Under the pieces are notes generated by a model that saw only the letters and a program-made list of their open reading frames with translations, searched no databases and was not told the DNA's origin. From IMCC26207 sp044357715 (GTDB taxonomy: Bacteria > Actinomycetota > Acidimicrobiia > Acidimicrobiales > Microtrichaceae), in NCBI GenBank assembly GCA_044357715.1, contig JBIKPA010000162.1, positions 1-6,517 on the forward strand: a DNA stretch of 6,517 bases. The letters are read 5' to 3'. A program made the translations under genes and the position numbers. Each line of letters starts with the position of its first letter. Position 1 is the first letter of the stretch. Positions 6,063-6,517 of this stretch are shown here, piece by piece.

Positions 6063-6517
6063 TCAGTGCTGGTACTCAAGCAGGCGCACGGGGAGTCTTT
6101 TCAGGCCGTTATTGAGGTTTGAGCGAACCCGAACTGGCTCGCCCGCGAGTTCAATTTTGCCAAAGCTACTGAGTAGCTCCGTAAAGAACACTCGCCCCTC
6201 TAGCCGTGCAAGGTGCACTCCTAAACAGAAGTGTTCGGCAATGCCAAACGACAGATGAGGATTTGGATTTCGGTGAATGTTGAAGGCGTTGGGGTCATCA
6301 AAAACTGCTTCATCGCGATTGGCCGAGGTGTAATACATCACCACCTTGTCACCCGCAGCGATCTGCACTCCGCTCAGTTCGGTGTCTTGGGTTGCAGTGC
6401 GTCGGAAGTAATGCAGGGGGTTTGCCCAGCGAAGAACTTCCTCGACTGCTCCTGGGATGAGCGCTGGGTTCTCTCGAAGTTCTTGTAGCTGCTCAGGGTG
6501 CTGCAACAATGCCCACA
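6063..6517 (-). CDS. Cytochrome P450, C-terminal 150 residues (cut by window edge)
   Basis: The reading frame enters from the right edge and ends at TGA 6063; the N-terminal two thirds or so lie outside the window. Numbering from the first whole codon (Trp, 6515), the K-helix ExxR motif is Glu26 to Arg29 (EEVLRW). NPLHYFRRTATQDTEL (32-47) and AAGDKVVMYYTSANRDE (53-69) follow, with VFDDP (71-75) next. The heme-binding loop is FGIAEHFCLG (90-99), with Cys97 as the axial thiolate ligand, and LARLE (102-106) is the L-helix start. The combination FRRTA, GDKVVMYY.SANRDE and NPH.SFG resembles the CYP125/CYP124/CYP142 group, whose mycobacterial members oxidise sterol side chains or methyl-branched lipids. 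That substrate is only suggested by resemblance. The residue before Glu94 is Ala where the signature usually has Gly or Asp. No ferredoxin partner is visible here. The enzyme is expected in the cytoplasm, as for most bacterial P450s. Confidence 0.95.
   Translation of the reverse strand, partial: WALLQHPEQLQELRENPALIPGAVEEVLRWANPLHYFRRTATQDTELSGVQIAAGDKVVMYYTSANRDEAVFDDPNAFNIHRNPNPHLSFGIAEHFCLGVHLARLEGRVFFTELLSSFGKIELAGEPVRVRSNLNNGLKRLPVRLLEYQH

Overview
The window looks like an ordinary stretch of bacterial chromosome, most likely from an actinomycete-type organism (Actinomycetota). Base composition is moderately GC-rich, roughly mid-50s percent by eye. The protein content supports this placement: a DUF427 protein of the 'PKPGQESVWDYPRPP' type, a large membrane protein joining a degenerate kinase-like region to an LPG-synthase-type membrane domain, a lipoprotein serine hydrolase of the S15/CocE type, and a cytochrome P450 resembling the CYP125/CYP142 group. 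Mobile elements, tRNA or rRNA genes and CRISPR arrays were not seen. The assignment to a lineage is inference from protein style only.

Layout, left to right. Bases 1-297 (minus) hold the N-terminal 99 codons of a DUF427 protein that runs off the left edge. After a short divergent spacer (298-363) with a small perfect inverted repeat comes a large plus-strand gene (about 364-2799) for a polytopic membrane protein. Its central kinase-like region has lost every recognisable catalytic residue, and its C-terminal half is an LPG synthase/flippase-like membrane domain. It converges on a 164-residue helical protein of unknown function (2838-3332, minus). Upstream of that on the same strand is a classical short-chain dehydrogenase/reductase (3425-4195). 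A 92-base divergent spacer with an 8-bp near-perfect inverted repeat then leads to a secreted lipoprotein alpha/beta-hydrolase (4288-5994, plus). This converges on the C-terminal 150 residues of a cytochrome P450 (6063-6517, minus), cut by the right edge.

The genes do not form one pathway that can be proven from the sequence. The SDR and the P450 are both redox enzymes of types used in lipid or sterol catabolism, but they belong to separate transcription units and their substrates are unknown. Two proteins act at the envelope: the membrane pseudokinase/LPG-synthase-like protein and the lipoprotein hydrolase. The most noteworthy feature is the pseudokinase segment of the large membrane protein. 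Other points are the Thr in the SDR catalytic Ser position, the altered P450 heme-loop residue, the uncharacterised 164-residue protein, and several dyad-symmetric elements in the spacers. I found no convincing evidence for a wholly new multi-gene system.
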